From Romanomermis culicivorax (Eukaryota > Nematoda > Enoplea > Mermithida > Mermithidae), in NCBI GenBank assembly GCA_963922205.1, contig CAWUHX010000333.1, positions 186,001 to 250,000 of the forward strand: a stretch of DNA of 64,000 nt, read 5' to 3'. Numbering within the stretch: the stretch's first letter is position 1; every line of letters starts with the position of its first letter. This document shows positions 25,114 through 36,738 of the stretch, one piece after another. Made by a program: the position numbers and the translations under genes. The notes under the pieces were generated by a model that searched no databases, was not told the origin of the DNA, and saw only the letters and a program-made list of their open reading frames with translations.

Positions 25114-27407
25114 GCTAGATCTCGCGATCCACAGTTCAGTAGGTTTTTCAATTGTGAAATCTGTGATTCCGGGAGCAACGAAGTAGTTTGTACTTTTGAA
25201 GCTTCTGTCGGTTCAAGCATATTAGCTGTACTAGTCGTCGGTTTCATCGGAACAAAAGGTTTAGGTGAGTTAAACACCATTTTGGTTTCTGATGGCAAAA
25301 CTTGTTGCGAAGTTTTCGGAGAAGTTAGCTGAGTCTGTATAGACTGTGAGTTATTCATCGGATAGTAGTAATGCTTTTCGATTATCTTTTCTTGTCGGGA
25401 TTCAGAATCGCAGAGAGAAATGTTTGCAACATCTCTCTGATAGTTTCGATTATCGCGATTGAAAAATCGGTTATTTCGGTCAAAATTTTGATTCTGATTG
25501 AGCGTGTAGTTACGCGTATTTTGTTGAAAACAAGGACGCCAATTATGGTTATTTTGCCATTGATGATTCGGTTGCTGTTGCCGAGGCTGAGAAGCCTGTG
25601 GTTTCAATTGATAGCATTCGGAGCTGTCGTGTTTACACTGACCATGATAGGTGCAATACTTCACGGGTCGTTCACGTGACTGATTTCGTTGGAAGTTACG
25701 ATTCTGATAGGAATCCCGTATAGGAATGTTTTCTCTATTCCGGAAATTCGGACTTGTCCCGCGATCGAATCGCGATCTTCGATTTTCGAAATTGTTAGCG
25801 TTTTGCGAATTTTCTTGGATTCCGAACTTTTCTAGGACTCGTTTTATGCTTTCTTCCAATTCTTTCGTCCTCATTAGAGTCGAATTTTCTTGAAATCTCA
25901 CGCTATTTCACTGTCTAGAGTCATCTCTATTTCGGGATTGAGAGTTATCTCTGAAACGAGGTTTCAAATCATCTCTGAAGCGCGATTGAGCTGGTTGCTC
26001 TTCCGACGGATTTTCGAGTGTATTAACCAGTATAGGTTGTTCTACTCTGACAGTTGACTGTTTATTCGCTCGCTGAATTTTCTGAACTTTCGCGACGGCT
26101 ATGGCTAAGTCAGTGATCATTTCTAGAGTACTCGCGTCAATCAAGACTCTGTAAATTTCCGGCATTTTCCAAAGAAAAGTTGTGATAACTTTTCTATGGC
26201 GATACTGAGTGCTTCTGTCATAGTACAGTAGATGTACGTAGGTACTGATTCGATTTAAGAAAGCTGACGGATCTTCGGTTTCAAAAGGAGCGATAGACTG
26301 GAGCTCGCATTGGAGCGTATCTTGGTCGCAATTCGGTGCATTCATACACATTAAAATCTGTTTTGCTTCATCGTAGGATCGGACGTCTGGTATGGTGTTC
26401 AGAGCACCATCACAAGTCAAGCGACGCAAAGTGTGAAGTTTAACATATTCAGATGCATCAAGGCCGAACTCGTTTTCGAGCGCAATGAAGAATTTCAGAA
26501 CTTGCTGATTTCAGGTCGAATTATCTAATTTTTGCGGCGCGATCTTTTTACAGATAGTCTTAATTCTCGTTTCGTCATCGGCGAAAGATCTATGCACCTG
26601 AGAAGGTGGGATAGACGGAAAATTTATCTGAGAGTTTAGCGCATTTAGCGCGTTAGAGCGGTCAAACGTTTGTGTCGGGATGATTGGATCATCATCATCG
26701 ACGATTATACTACGAAAACTAAGTTGACTTTTTCGATCGCTAGTGACGTTTTTCGGTTTACTCGATTTTAAAGACTGAGCGTAAGAGCTCGTAGGTCTCG
26801 CGATATTTTCGATTTCGGGAACGTTTGGTTTTGATAGCTCTTCTTTCTGAGCTCTCATCGCTTCGATTTCGGTTTTAAACTCATGGAGAAGTTTTTGTTG
26901 TTGAGTCGCCATAGTTACGATTTCGCTTAACGCGTTAGTTGCGTCGCCATGAAAATTTATCATTTCAGCATCGCATTTTTGCATTACGTCGATATACGCG
27001 TCATTATCGAAGATTTTTCGAGTATCGGTCTCCTTCCGTTTGGGTTTTAGAAAGTTAAATTTTTGATTTTCGACGATTTTCAGAGATAGAGATCGTGAAG
27101 TTTTTCGCGTTTTTAGTGGAGCGGACGTTACCGGTAGATCGAAATTACACTTATCTGCTTCATAGAGAAGCGGTAGATTTGCGTTTTCGCAGTCGAAATT
27201 TTCGATTTCTAGATTATCCGGATTCGCTAGTTTCTTGTAGAAACCTTTTTCGTAACCAAGCGCAGTAGAGCAATGCGTGCGGTTTTCCTCCATTTTTCGG
27301 ATCTTCGAATTTTTCGCAAATTTCGGCGTTTCCTCAACCTTTAGACGAGCTGGTATGGTCACCAAATTATGTCGTGCATGAAAAAATAAAAGATTAGATG
27401 ACGACAC
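25068..27407 (-). pseudogene. gag: gag polyprotein with zinc-knuckle-like motif
   Basis: One continuous frame of ~780 codons, broken by TGA at 26511 and 25908. The first third is basic and low-complexity. The middle has a retrotransposon-capsid-like helical segment containing FETEDPSAFLNRISTYVHL. Next comes an Arg/Asp/Asn/Gln-rich stretch with RFRDD-type repeats. A Cys/His cluster CTYHGQCKHDSSEC resembles the variant knuckles of gypsy-type nucleocapsids. The start codon is not certain; the open frame begins close to the primer binding site. Confidence 0.8.
27354..27369 (-). promoter_or_regulatory. Primer binding site
   Basis: Just inside the 5' LTR the minus strand reads TAATT then TGGTGACC, the TGG start expected for pairing with the CCA end of a tRNA. 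The tRNA cannot be identified from this stretch. Confidence 0.55.
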
Positions 27408-27939
27408 AGATGAGAAATTAGCTGTGTAGCTTGACGATTTATCGCGCGTTTTAGACGAGACGTACGGAACGTAGAAGAGTGTGTAGAACGCTAGAAACGG
27501 AACACTCGGAGTGTTTTACGGAATTAACGCAACGATAGTCGAACACAGAAGATTGACGGGCTCGTAGAGAGCGCTGTGTCAATTTATCCAGGGATCTTCG
27601 CTCAGGTCGTCAAATGTTTTCGGATACTGAAACTCGCGCCGTACTTAATCACTTCGGAGTCTCACTTGCTTACTCAAACTATTTTCCAAATAGTTTGAAT
27701 TAACTTGGACACACTTTTCACGCAATTTACTAATATACAAAATAGCCGCTTCACACTTTTCAGACAAACAAGAAAAACAGTACAGTACAACGGAATCTAA
27801 TGAAAAACATTTTCATAATTTCTTCACGTCGTAGCCACGCCTCTCCACTGGTCTCCTCACGATCTTTCTCCTTCAAACTTGCCGATCTTTCTTCGAAAAC
27901 AACATGAGCTTTACAAATACGCCAAATCGGTCCACAACA
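27370..27939 (-). repeat. 5' LTR
   Basis: 570 bp, direct copy of 15944-16524, TG...CA ends, followed by the TATG duplication. Confidence 0.92.
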
Positions 27940-28289
27940 TATGTGATGCATTGATACAATTCTGTAGTTGATTTCTTTCGAGTTTTGATTACTTACATTG
28001 TGTATTGTATATTTCTCTTTATTTGTAATTTTTCTTCTTTTCTTTGAATTTGCCCTTTACATATCACATGCTCTGTTCCATTTTTACTTTTCTTATGTTC
28101 TTCACTAATGGTTCCTTTCTTATGTGCCCACTATTACTGTATTTCTATTGCTAAATAGGGATTTCTTATAAGCATAAAATAATGAAACTACTGATAAGAT
28201 TAATACTTCTAGCTGCCATTTTACGGCTCCCTCTTAGATGATACAGGGAGCTTCCAGCAGTTTTTTACATAGTTATTTTGATGTACCAA

Positions 28290-28432
28290 ACATTCTAAAG
28301 AATTAAACCAGAAAAAAACCAATAAAAAACCATAGAAAAACCAAAAAAACCATTAAAAAACCATAAAAAACCACTAAAAAACCAAAAAACCAAAAAGTCG
28401 AAATTTCAAAAGTTTGGTTTTTGCCAACCCTG
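28290..28432 (-). repeat. Right arm of a possible hAT-like element (...CCAACCCTG)
   Basis: Iterated AAAAACC units and a terminus GGTTTTTGCCAACCCTG, inverted with respect to 15096-15210. Confidence 0.45.
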
Positions 28433-28440
28433 CCTCCGAC

Positions 28441-29430
28441 CATTTAGGGGGGGGGGGTAAATCCTAAATTTTGGGGGGGGGGCAGTGTTTTTTTTTTGTG
28501 CACGGACATTTGCGCCAATTGGCACAAAGGGCCAAAAAAATTTGTGCCAATGGCACAAAAAATTTTTTCCAGCCTAAAAACACACTGAAAACTTTTAAAA
28601 AGTTTTATGCCAAAAGTTTGATAAAAACAGGGTTACTTTTGCCGCACTAATTTGCATAAAAAATCGTGCCAACTCTATTTTATCTTAAGCACGTCAGTGC
28701 GATAAGAAAAACTGATGAAGAAAGCAGTTTATACGATTCGGAAAGAAGTCAGATGCTGCGAGAATTCAGATATTTTTATACAATTTTCCAGGCATTTTAT
28801 ATTTTTCTTTAATTTTAGGCTACGGATTTCTTCATAACACACATAACAATGATTTTGGGTACAGGGTTGGCCAACCCCCCAAGTACAGGTATGCCCATTT
28901 GAGGGAAAAAACCATGCTAACACTTCGTCTCTAATGCTCAGTTTGTTGCCTCGTTGACCTGACAGTGCTCTCAGTTTCTGAGCGTAAACCTTGATGCCTG
29001 TGTCAGCGTTATGTCAGGGTTAAGTCAGGCTACTGTAAGATTAATATGTACTTAGGGAAGTTGAGTTTTCAATTTTATTTACAACTTACGACCTTTGTAC
29101 AAATACGAAATTCGTGTTGATATGATACGCAACGTAAATTGGTTCGAAACTACACAACGTTCAACTGGCGCGAAAATGCACAAAACGAAATAACGATCCA
29201 GACTCGGGACGATTCTCGTAAGGAAAAATTACCGACGGCATCCGGCACGGGATTCAACTGCTGAGGTCGACGCGAAAAACCAAAGACTGACTATGTTTCA
29301 AAAACAGGGTCTTCTTCCTCATTTCAGACCCACTTGACCCACATTCCAGACATGAAAAACACCCACAGTGGTCAGCGCGGACCATACTTGAGTTACTGTA
29401 GGTTCTGAAATCTACAGGGCGCCACAATTA
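28441..29430. other. No gene recognised; G-tracts and GC-richer patch
   Basis: Two G-runs (28447-28460 and 28475-28484) are followed by a TTGGCACAAA/TTTGTGCCAA inverted pair near 28515-28560. 29190-29400 is richer in CpG than the surroundings but has no recognisable frame. Confidence 0.4.
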
Positions 29431-29432
29431 GC

Positions 29433-29575
29433 CCTGTTACGCAAGTGCCCGTAATTAGTGTTTTGAGATGTCACCACTGTTTTCGTTGAAGTGTGCATAA
29501 TTACGCAAGTGTCCGTAATTAGTGTTTTTGAGTTGTCGCCACTGTTTACGTTGAAGTGTGCATAATTACAATAAA
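29433..29575. repeat. Tandem duplication, ~63-bp unit, two copies
   Basis: Two adjacent units with TTACGCAAGTG, CCGTAATTAGTGTTTT, CACTGTTT and GTTGAAGTGTGCATAATTA in the same order. Confidence 0.7.
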
Positions 29576-29914
29576 AAGGTGCTTCAGTGCATAAAACTCG
29601 TAATTTCAACAAACGAAAAATAGCTGTACAAAAACAGGTTTTAACCAGAATTTTTTGGGGGAAAACATGGTAGAATTTGCAGAAAATGTACAGTACATAA
29701 TTTTTCATAACTTTCCATTTTTGTCACTCCTCGTGACACCTGTTACAACTTGCATCTCGACAAATCAAATTAATTCAAATAAATGTTTTTTTTCTTTCCT
29801 CAACTCCAGTTATAATAGATTGGACTACAGGAACTGTACGAAAAATCTGATGCAACTTGACCATTACATAAGGATACATTGCAACCGAAATTTTTTGGAT
29901 GCACATCATAAATC

Positions 29915-30132
29915 ATGACCACCAAAGTGGCTCCGAGTTCGTCGGCTATGAAAATTGTCGCCGACACTGCTCTGGATCATGAACAGGTGGACGGAAATTA
30001 TTATAATTGTTTGGACAAATTTCTAGAAGACCGGGTGTCAAACTCGTCCACTTTGATATGTTGGACAGTCAAGTCATGGATATGGTCCACGCCATCAACG
30101 AAGGAATGGACACCTACAAAACGGGACAAGAA
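29915..30132 (+). pseudogene. Unrecognised host-like exon with a frameshift
   Basis: This stretch is clearly richer in GC and CpG than its surroundings and begins with ATG. The first frame encodes about 40 residues including ALDHEQVDGNYYNCLDKFLE. Near 30026-30033 the frame must change by one base for the coding character to continue; the second frame has KLVHFDMLDSQVMDMVHAIN and ends at a good donor, GAA|GTAAAT. I do not recognise the protein. It could be the first exon of a host gene with a sequencing or real indel, or a gene fragment. No continuing exon was identified downstream before the transposon arms. Confidence 0.35.
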
Positions 30133-30139
30133 GTAAATC

Positions 30140-30930
30140 ATGAAATTGTGGACATAATCTTCTCCACGCGAATATGATCAGATGCTTTATCGGAAAAATG
30201 TTTTTTGTATCAAAACTTTTCAGATGAATTTTCGACCATCATTTTATAACTTTTGGTCGTATGCCCTTGTTTTCCTAGAGTCGTTTTTCTTTCAAGATAG
30301 CGTATCATGTAAAAGCGTTCTTTGATACCAAATACAGCGGTCCATGGCAATGCATAGCCGGCAAGAATTTTACATTCAGATTTTGGCATGAAAACAACGA
30401 ATTTTCTCACATCCAAATGGGGACCTACATAACTGTTCTATTATTCAAGTCCAAACTAATCAACAAATGACTGAATGAACCCACCATATACTAGCTTTTT
30501 CCTAACTTGAAGAAAAGCCGATTAGTGAACAATTTCGATTGACAAAGTGATTTGTGTTGACCGATTCGATGCTTTGTATTAGTTTGATTGATTTTACACG
30601 GTTTCGATAATATGGTGATATTGTTTGCATAACTCTAACCAGCAACGAAAATTAAAAATTGTGTCCACGGATGAGCCCGGAACTAAATGTCACTATTTTA
30701 TAAAATGTCTCAAAGTTGAACGATGACAGAAATGCGTACTGTCCTAAAATGATTTACACGAAACATTTACTGTAGATTTCTTCGCTCCAAAAAATTAATA
30801 TATGTTAATTGAATATTCTCACAAACTTCCAGTCTTATGTGACTTATGGTTTCAGTAAATCGTGAAAATGCGGAATAACACTTGCTTTCCATTATTATTT
30901 AGGATCATGATCCTAAATGACTAGGGGCAG
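30140..30930. other. No gene recognised
   Basis: AT-rich. Around 30830-30900 there is a short stretch similar to the dispersed repeat at 10200 and 59000 (ACTTGCTTTCCA). Confidence 0.35.
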
Positions 30931-30934
30931 AAAA

Positions 30935-31105
30935 AAAGTGAATATACTTGCCCGGATGCTTGGATAGTTGCCAAGCTAGAAAAGGATTGAACTAGATTTT
31001 TGAGAACTTGAGTTAAAGTTTGAAAAGTCGACTTCTTTAATATTGGATTTTTATTCTTTCTCATTAAAAATGTTTCATGTCCATGGAAAAATATATTCTG
31101 CAGCT
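30935..31105 (+). repeat. Left arm of inverted repeat element
   Basis: Inverted, imperfect match to 33530-33700: blocks such as GGATTGAACTAGATTTTTGAG, GGATTTTTATTCTTTCTCATT and ATATTCTGCAGCT recur in reverse complement. Confidence 0.75.
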
Positions 31106-33529
31106 TCGTGCATATTGTCCCCTCATGACATTGTATCAACCACAGAAAAGTTTTTCTGGATGAAAATTATATGCGAGCTAATGGTTGACTTCACTCAAAT
31201 GTGGAGAAATGCTAAACCAATAGCAATATAGCATTGTAAGTCCGTACTGATCGGAATATATGATTGTAACTCTACCTGAAAAGGAGTGACTGGCATATTA
31301 TGGTCATTTTGTTTTTTTTTAACTTATGCCTATGATTGAAAAGGCGTCACTAAGCACTTTAAAAAACTGATGATTAGTTGCACTGACCCAATTTGCGATT
31401 AATCTGAACGTCTGGATTAAATTGCTGATCCTCAGCCGTATTTCATACTGAGTACCCAGGTATTTTGGGTACCCTGGTATACCTACCAAGGTCAACTTCA
31501 AAAATGAAACCTGGGTGCTATCTAGGTATTCGGGTGACCTGTTTACCCGAATTTCTAACAAGATATTGTATGGGTTAGGCACTTATGTACTCCAATGTTC
31601 AAGTACACAAATATAGTACTCAGGTTGGATATGAAAAATACCTGTGTAACGTGTGTGAAGACTGGTTCCCCAGGTCATCAGATTATTAAAGTGTGAAGCA
31701 CTGATTCTCAGTTTCGGCTAAAAAAGCTCAGTGCAGTTGGAATCATACATGTGTGAGGGTGATATGGGGAACCCAGAGTTTTGAAATTCGGAGTCTTATC
31801 CTGTATGAATAGTAAACTTTTTGGGATTTTGTCTCAAAAAACCAAAAACCACCCTTTCTGTAATCACTCTTCCCCCAAATTTCAGAGCTGCATGTATGGT
31901 TGAAAGTAGAGATGCATGAGAAGAATTTTCGAGAGGGAGACTTAAACAGCAAAAAATGAATTTTCCAATAAATTTTCTATTTCTACTAATTCTCATCAAA
32001 AAACCTGTTTTTTCATGTGTTTTTGGATTTTGAAAAAATCCATGGGTATGTCACATTAAGTAGATTTGAAGCCATGTTACATTAAACGAATTTGGGACAA
32101 TCACATTGATGGAGGAATCCATTGCCATATCAATAGAAAATACGGCCATGTCACTGTGAGTGGCATGCTGCGACCCCAATGGGTGGCTCGCTGGATTCCT
32201 ACTTTGAGAACCTAACCTGGCTAGTACTGGCTATAGGAGGGCCTATAAGGTACTATGGTGCTGTCCTGGGGTTCTGCTGTAGAGCAATGGACAATGCCGC
32301 CAGGTCAGGGGTGGCAATCCCTGGTTTCATTCAGTGAGAATGAACGACAAGGTCACTCATGGAATGACCTGATGTAGGGGACCCGATTGTAAACCTAAAT
32401 CCCCTTTTTGGCCCTAAACCAAGAGGTACAAGGGCTCCTCTAACTGAAATCTCAAGGGAAAACTGACTTAGGAAAAAGTTCCCCAAAATACACCCTCAAC
32501 AACAATAATCCTCTGAGAAGACTTGCCTAGTTTTATCTGTTCTCAAATATGGTTCGGCACCAGGGTGATGGGTCCCTGTTGATTCATGGGTTCATGGGCC
32601 TTGGATGGTGGGAACGGAGAGTGGCCGTGGTCTGGTTAGATCGGCGTGGTGGGTGATGTAAATAGGTCGGGGGGCGATGCACAAATGGTCCAAGGGTGGA
32701 GCAGCAGGAGGTAACTAGGCGCAAGAGGGGATGGGTATATTCCTGAATAGGATTCAGGCTGTTGATGCAGTGGACACCATAAACGTATGCAAATTTATTT
32801 AAGAAAGGTAAGACCGTGGATGCAATACAATAAAATGAAATATAAATTTGACGACGGAGAGCTAAAGACGTAAGGAAAACTTGGAGAGCCCAAAAAGAAA
32901 GACACAAAAAGAGTGAAACAGGCCCTTTTAAGGACCTCGTAGACCTACAGTATGCCCTGGGCAGAGCTAACAATGCCCAAGCTAACTTCTGCAGCAGAAA
33001 TTGGTGCAGAAGATGCCTATGGTCACATAGACATTTTCCAGTTCGAATACGTTAAGCATTGCGGCGAGTTTCACTCTCCATGCTAAACATATGAATGTCT
33101 TTTAATGAGAACTTCCAAACTAGCGGTTTTTCATTGCAAAACTTTGCTAGTTTTTACTGATAAGAGGTGCAGGTAATGCTCCAATTATGGCCATGAGCTC
33201 GTAGAGCTTATCTGGAAGAAATTCTGATTAGAGGGTTACATACCGTAGTCTACGTGTGAAACAGAAAATAACAAAAACATAACAAAACACAAAATGCATG
33301 TAACATATAATGAATGAAACGAAAAATAAGAGTAAGTGACTGTTAAACAGAAAAGTGGCAAAAACAAAGTATGAACATGATGTAAATCATGTGACATTGG
33401 GCAAAATTGATCGGCACATGACAGGTAGCCAATTGGATTTTTCCAGAGACCAGCTGGGTGTATCAAGAGTCTCAATAGAAAGTTTTATTCCCCAACCCTA
33501 TGTGGATCAATGGTTGGTAGGTGTGCTCA
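31106..33529. other. Interior of inverted-repeat element; no transposase seen
   Basis: About 2.4 kb. It contains a palindromic patch near 31440-31560 built from ACCTGGGTACC/GGTACCCAGG-like words and a GC-richer part at 32150-33000. Open frames there (for example 32584-32973, minus) look spurious. Probably a non-autonomous DNA transposon. Confidence 0.4.
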
Positions 33530-33700
33530 TGCACTCAGCTGCAGAATATACTTTTCACGGATATGAAAAATTTTTTAATGAGAAAGAATAAAAATCCAAT
33601 ACTACAAAAGTGGATTTTCAAACTCAAGTTCTCAAAAATCTAGTTCAATCCTTTTTCTAGCTTGGCAACCATCCAAGCAAGTATATTCTTTTTTTTCTGG
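33530..33700 (-). repeat. Right arm of inverted repeat element
   Basis: Partner of 30935-31105, ending about 50 bp from the Polinton insertion point. Confidence 0.75.
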
Positions 33701-33747
33701 CCTTTTTTCTGCCACATTGGTGGAATTTTCTAATAAACTAGTCCATC

Positions 33748-33753
33748 TCTCTT
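33748..33753. repeat. Left 6-bp target-site duplication of Polinton 1
   Basis: TCTCTT, identical to 47780-47785. Six bp is the duplication length typical of Maverick/Polinton integration. Confidence 0.92.
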
Positions 33754-34415
33754 AGTAGTAAGGCCCGAACATATAGGTCATATGGTTAAGCATATCCCTA
33801 TCTTTTGTGTATGATCTATAATTTGTCATTTTCAGCCAATTTTTAGGTCATATGGTTGAGCATGCAGGTTCTGGAGTTACCATAATAATAGAATTACAGT
33901 TATTTTTGGATTATGGTAATAGTAGAATTAGGGTAATAGTCGTGTTACTGTAGGTAGAAAAAGAAAATTGATGACAAACAAAAAATGGAAGAAGGAAAAC
34001 TAAAGTGAACAAAAAAATTGAAAAGAAATAAAAAGAAAGCATGTATAAAAAATGACTTCCTCCGTGGGCAGAGGAAGTCTTCCAAAAATTTGCACCCCGG
34101 AACCCCCTTTGACAAAAGGGTGCCACCTGCAGGCATAAATATGCTCGGAGGTCTCATTCCTGAACAATCGTTCCAGTCAGTAGCTGTCAGGTTGGTCATT
34201 AATGGTCTGTTCTATAAGTAAAATCTCCTAAAAGTTTATATGCAATGAAACATTTATCCTACGGGTGCATGTGTATAAAGTTGCTTGCCTGTGGAAAAGT
34301 GACCAAAAAGTCTTTTACAGAAAAAATGACCAGAAGGAGTCTGGTATGGAATATGTGTAGAAAATTTGGAGATCTTGGAGAGTTCAAAAAAATCTTTACG
34401 TAGCAGAAGAAAAAA
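33754..34415 (+). repeat. Left terminal inverted repeat of Polinton 1
   Basis: Pairs with 47065-47779. It contains TTTGACAAAAGGGTGCCACC and a run of AATAGTAGAATTAGGGTAATAG-like repeats, both also found in Polinton 2 at 61.4-62.7 kb. Confidence 0.9.
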
Positions 34416-34456
34416 CTTTTAAATCAATGTACCAATTTAGTTTTATTGTAAAATAA

Positions 34457-36720
34457 TTATTTAGTCCAACCACAAGGAAATGTTCATCATATACAACCCT
34501 AAATTTTTTCAAAGTTTTATGCGTAACAATTTTATGATCTTGCTGGTGCTGAATGTGAAGACTATGCACATTTACTTCTTCTTGTCCATTAATTTTTACA
34601 AAAGCAAAAACCATTCGGCGTAGTGAATAAAAAACAACTTTTTTCATAGCATCTAATGACAAAGTGATACCCCGAACCTTGATCATGTGATGATATTGTT
34701 TGGTAGATGGGGTGTACAGTCAGCAAGTGTAATTCTTAGGACCTCCACTGACAAATTGGGTAATGTAGGATCCAGGACCATATTCACATAACTCATCGGT
34801 CATTTTGTCCAAGCACCAACCTGTCAGTACTTGATGTTGCTGTTTGTCAACTGATGACAAGTAAATAATGCTGTCCATATCAAAATACAATACTAAACTT
34901 TTTAATCATTCGATGTAAGAATATAACTTTAGTTCAGCCTGAGCAGTCCTATAAGCTGCTATAACAGCGTTAGTATTACCCACAACCTCAGCAAAGCCAT
35001 CATGTTGACAGTAGGTCGTTGACACCAGTTGCTCATTGATTAATCTAACATTTTTAATAATGTTGACAATGTTCATTACCAGTTCAAAATATTCTTTTGG
35101 TGCATTGTGGATAATAGTCTTATCCTTATTGTTTCGTTGACCAAGCTAAAAAACATAAAATAAGTAAAATAAATAAATAAATAACAAAACTATGCAAAAC
35201 TACCTTTCCCCAAAATTAATTTAGCATTAGTTTAGCCAAAGCTCTCTTTGCAGGATTTTTCAAAATTTTTGAGGGGTCTAATGAAATATTCTCTCAGTTG
35301 TAGACCTCCATTTTATATTCATGTTTTTGCTCATCCATTTGAGCTCTAGCAGGGTAAGCTTCCCTCTCCTACAAAAATTACAATCAAATTCTGTCACATT
35401 TACATAACATAAAACTTACTAGTTTCATTTTCATAAAAGTGTTGACATATTGAGTGAATAAACTACCATCAGGGTTTTGATTGGATGATATTGTTCAACA
35501 TTATCATAATATTATTTCAGTTACAATATACCTTATATTCTTTCTCTAAGGCTTTGTATAATTCTAACGTAACACATATACCAGCTAATGCTTGAACTTG
35601 GTCATTCTACTTGCATGTGGTCTTCTGTGATACATGTTTTCTTTTGTGACACATGTGTACAAGTTTTGCATAAAGAGAGTGGCAATTTAGGACCATATCC
35701 ATATGGTAAAACAGGATGTAAGAGTTTGTAACGTGGTAAAACCATACATTTGATCAATCCCTCATAAGGTTGGGAAGTTGAGCTGACCTCTACAAAACCT
35801 TCAGTAAGGATTTTTGGATGACCTGTGGGATATTTCCCATATTTGTTGAGGAATGGGTATAAACTGCAAACATCCATGTAATTGATCTTTTCTAGAGGTG
35901 TTCTATCCTCACTGTACTTAATTTTGTGGTATAACTTTACAGCATTAGTACGACCACCAAAAAAAGCTAAAAACAACAACAAAAACAAAACTTTTGACAG
36001 AATGAAAAAGAATATATTTTGAAATTTTACCTTCTCAAGGTTTTATAGGTTCAGGTATTTCAACTGTAGCAAAAAATGTCTTCATTTTGGGATTTGAATG
36101 AATTTCTTTAACAGTTCAGATTCCCACATTTCAACAATGTTATAACTGACCGATTAAAGTTCCATAGCAATAATAAATGTGCGCTCATATCCATCCCTTG
36201 CTTTTGTATCATTATTAGCTGTTAATTGATGCCTATTTTTCATACACTTTGGACAATCGTGCCAATAACAACTGTAAAATTCATAAACAGTTGTTCCTTT
36301 AACAAACAAACAAACAAACAGATAGATATTAAAATTTTTAAAATTTTGACAAAATTACCTGATAAACTATCAACCTTGTATTTTCGAATTTGAACTGCAC
36401 CACCATTAAGCTTAAGTCAAAAATACAGTTTTTCATTTTTATCAGTTAACCATTTTAACCATTTAAAGGTGATAACAGACTGCCTATCTTCTTTATCATA
36501 ATGTTTGTATAGTATTACTCTAATACTGTTCAGTTCCAAAAATAAACATCGGAAAACAAGATTACAAGTGCTGGCAATAATTATCAATTTTTCAAAAGGA
36601 TCAACATCTGTTTCCTCCATAAAAGTATCTCAAAATTTCATACAACACTGTCCTAAAACCTGCACATCGCTACGACAGTAATTGAGTAGCTCCTTGTCAA
36701 AATTAAACTGACACCCCTAA
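34457..36720 (-). pseudogene. polB: Polinton 1 DNA polymerase B, N-terminally truncated
   Basis: Replicative polymerase of the element. Recognisable in order from the upstream end: exo-III-like YCRSDV near 36665-36680; a VYEFYSCYWHDCPKC-like zinc/linker segment near 36270; palm motif A with YMDVCSLYPFLNKYGKYPTG near 35850; LMLN.FWGK near 35210; motif C YFDMDSIIY near 34890; and the C-terminal segment ending WTK at 34457. GT-AG introns are visible, for example 35146-35203 and about 35369-35419, matching those of Polinton 2. Stops (several TGA) and indels break it. The terminal-protein-like and exo I/II regions are gone: plus-strand coding starts right where they should begin. Confidence 0.88.
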
Positions 36721-36738
36721 ATAAGGACATACTTCTAA

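Larger units (their letters stand above)
15944..27939 (-). mobile_element. Complete Ty3/gypsy-like LTR retrotransposon, ~12 kb
   Basis: Two direct long terminal repeats (15944-16524 and 27370-27939, about 95% alike by eye) enclose gag, protease, reverse transcriptase, RNase H and integrase in Ty3/gypsy order, all read on the minus strand, then a further long ORF. A 4-bp duplication TATG flanks it (15940-15943 and 27940-27943). In the minus sense the LTR starts TGTTGTGG and ends CACGACA. At 12 kb it is longer than usual for the family because of the third ORF. The interior is CpG-rich compared with its surroundings and carries eight in-frame TGA and two TAG codons. Confidence 0.93.

Noticed and set aside
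16982-27407. Reassigned TGA codon in this genome
   Set aside because: The UCKL1-type gene ends in TGA at the conserved C-terminus, and the many TGA codons occur only in mobile elements, one of them opposite CGA in a paralogous copy. Decay is the simpler explanation.
31440-31560. GGTACC-type palindromes as a regulatory array
   Set aside because: Words are degenerate and irregularly spaced; more likely interior sequence of a non-autonomous transposon.
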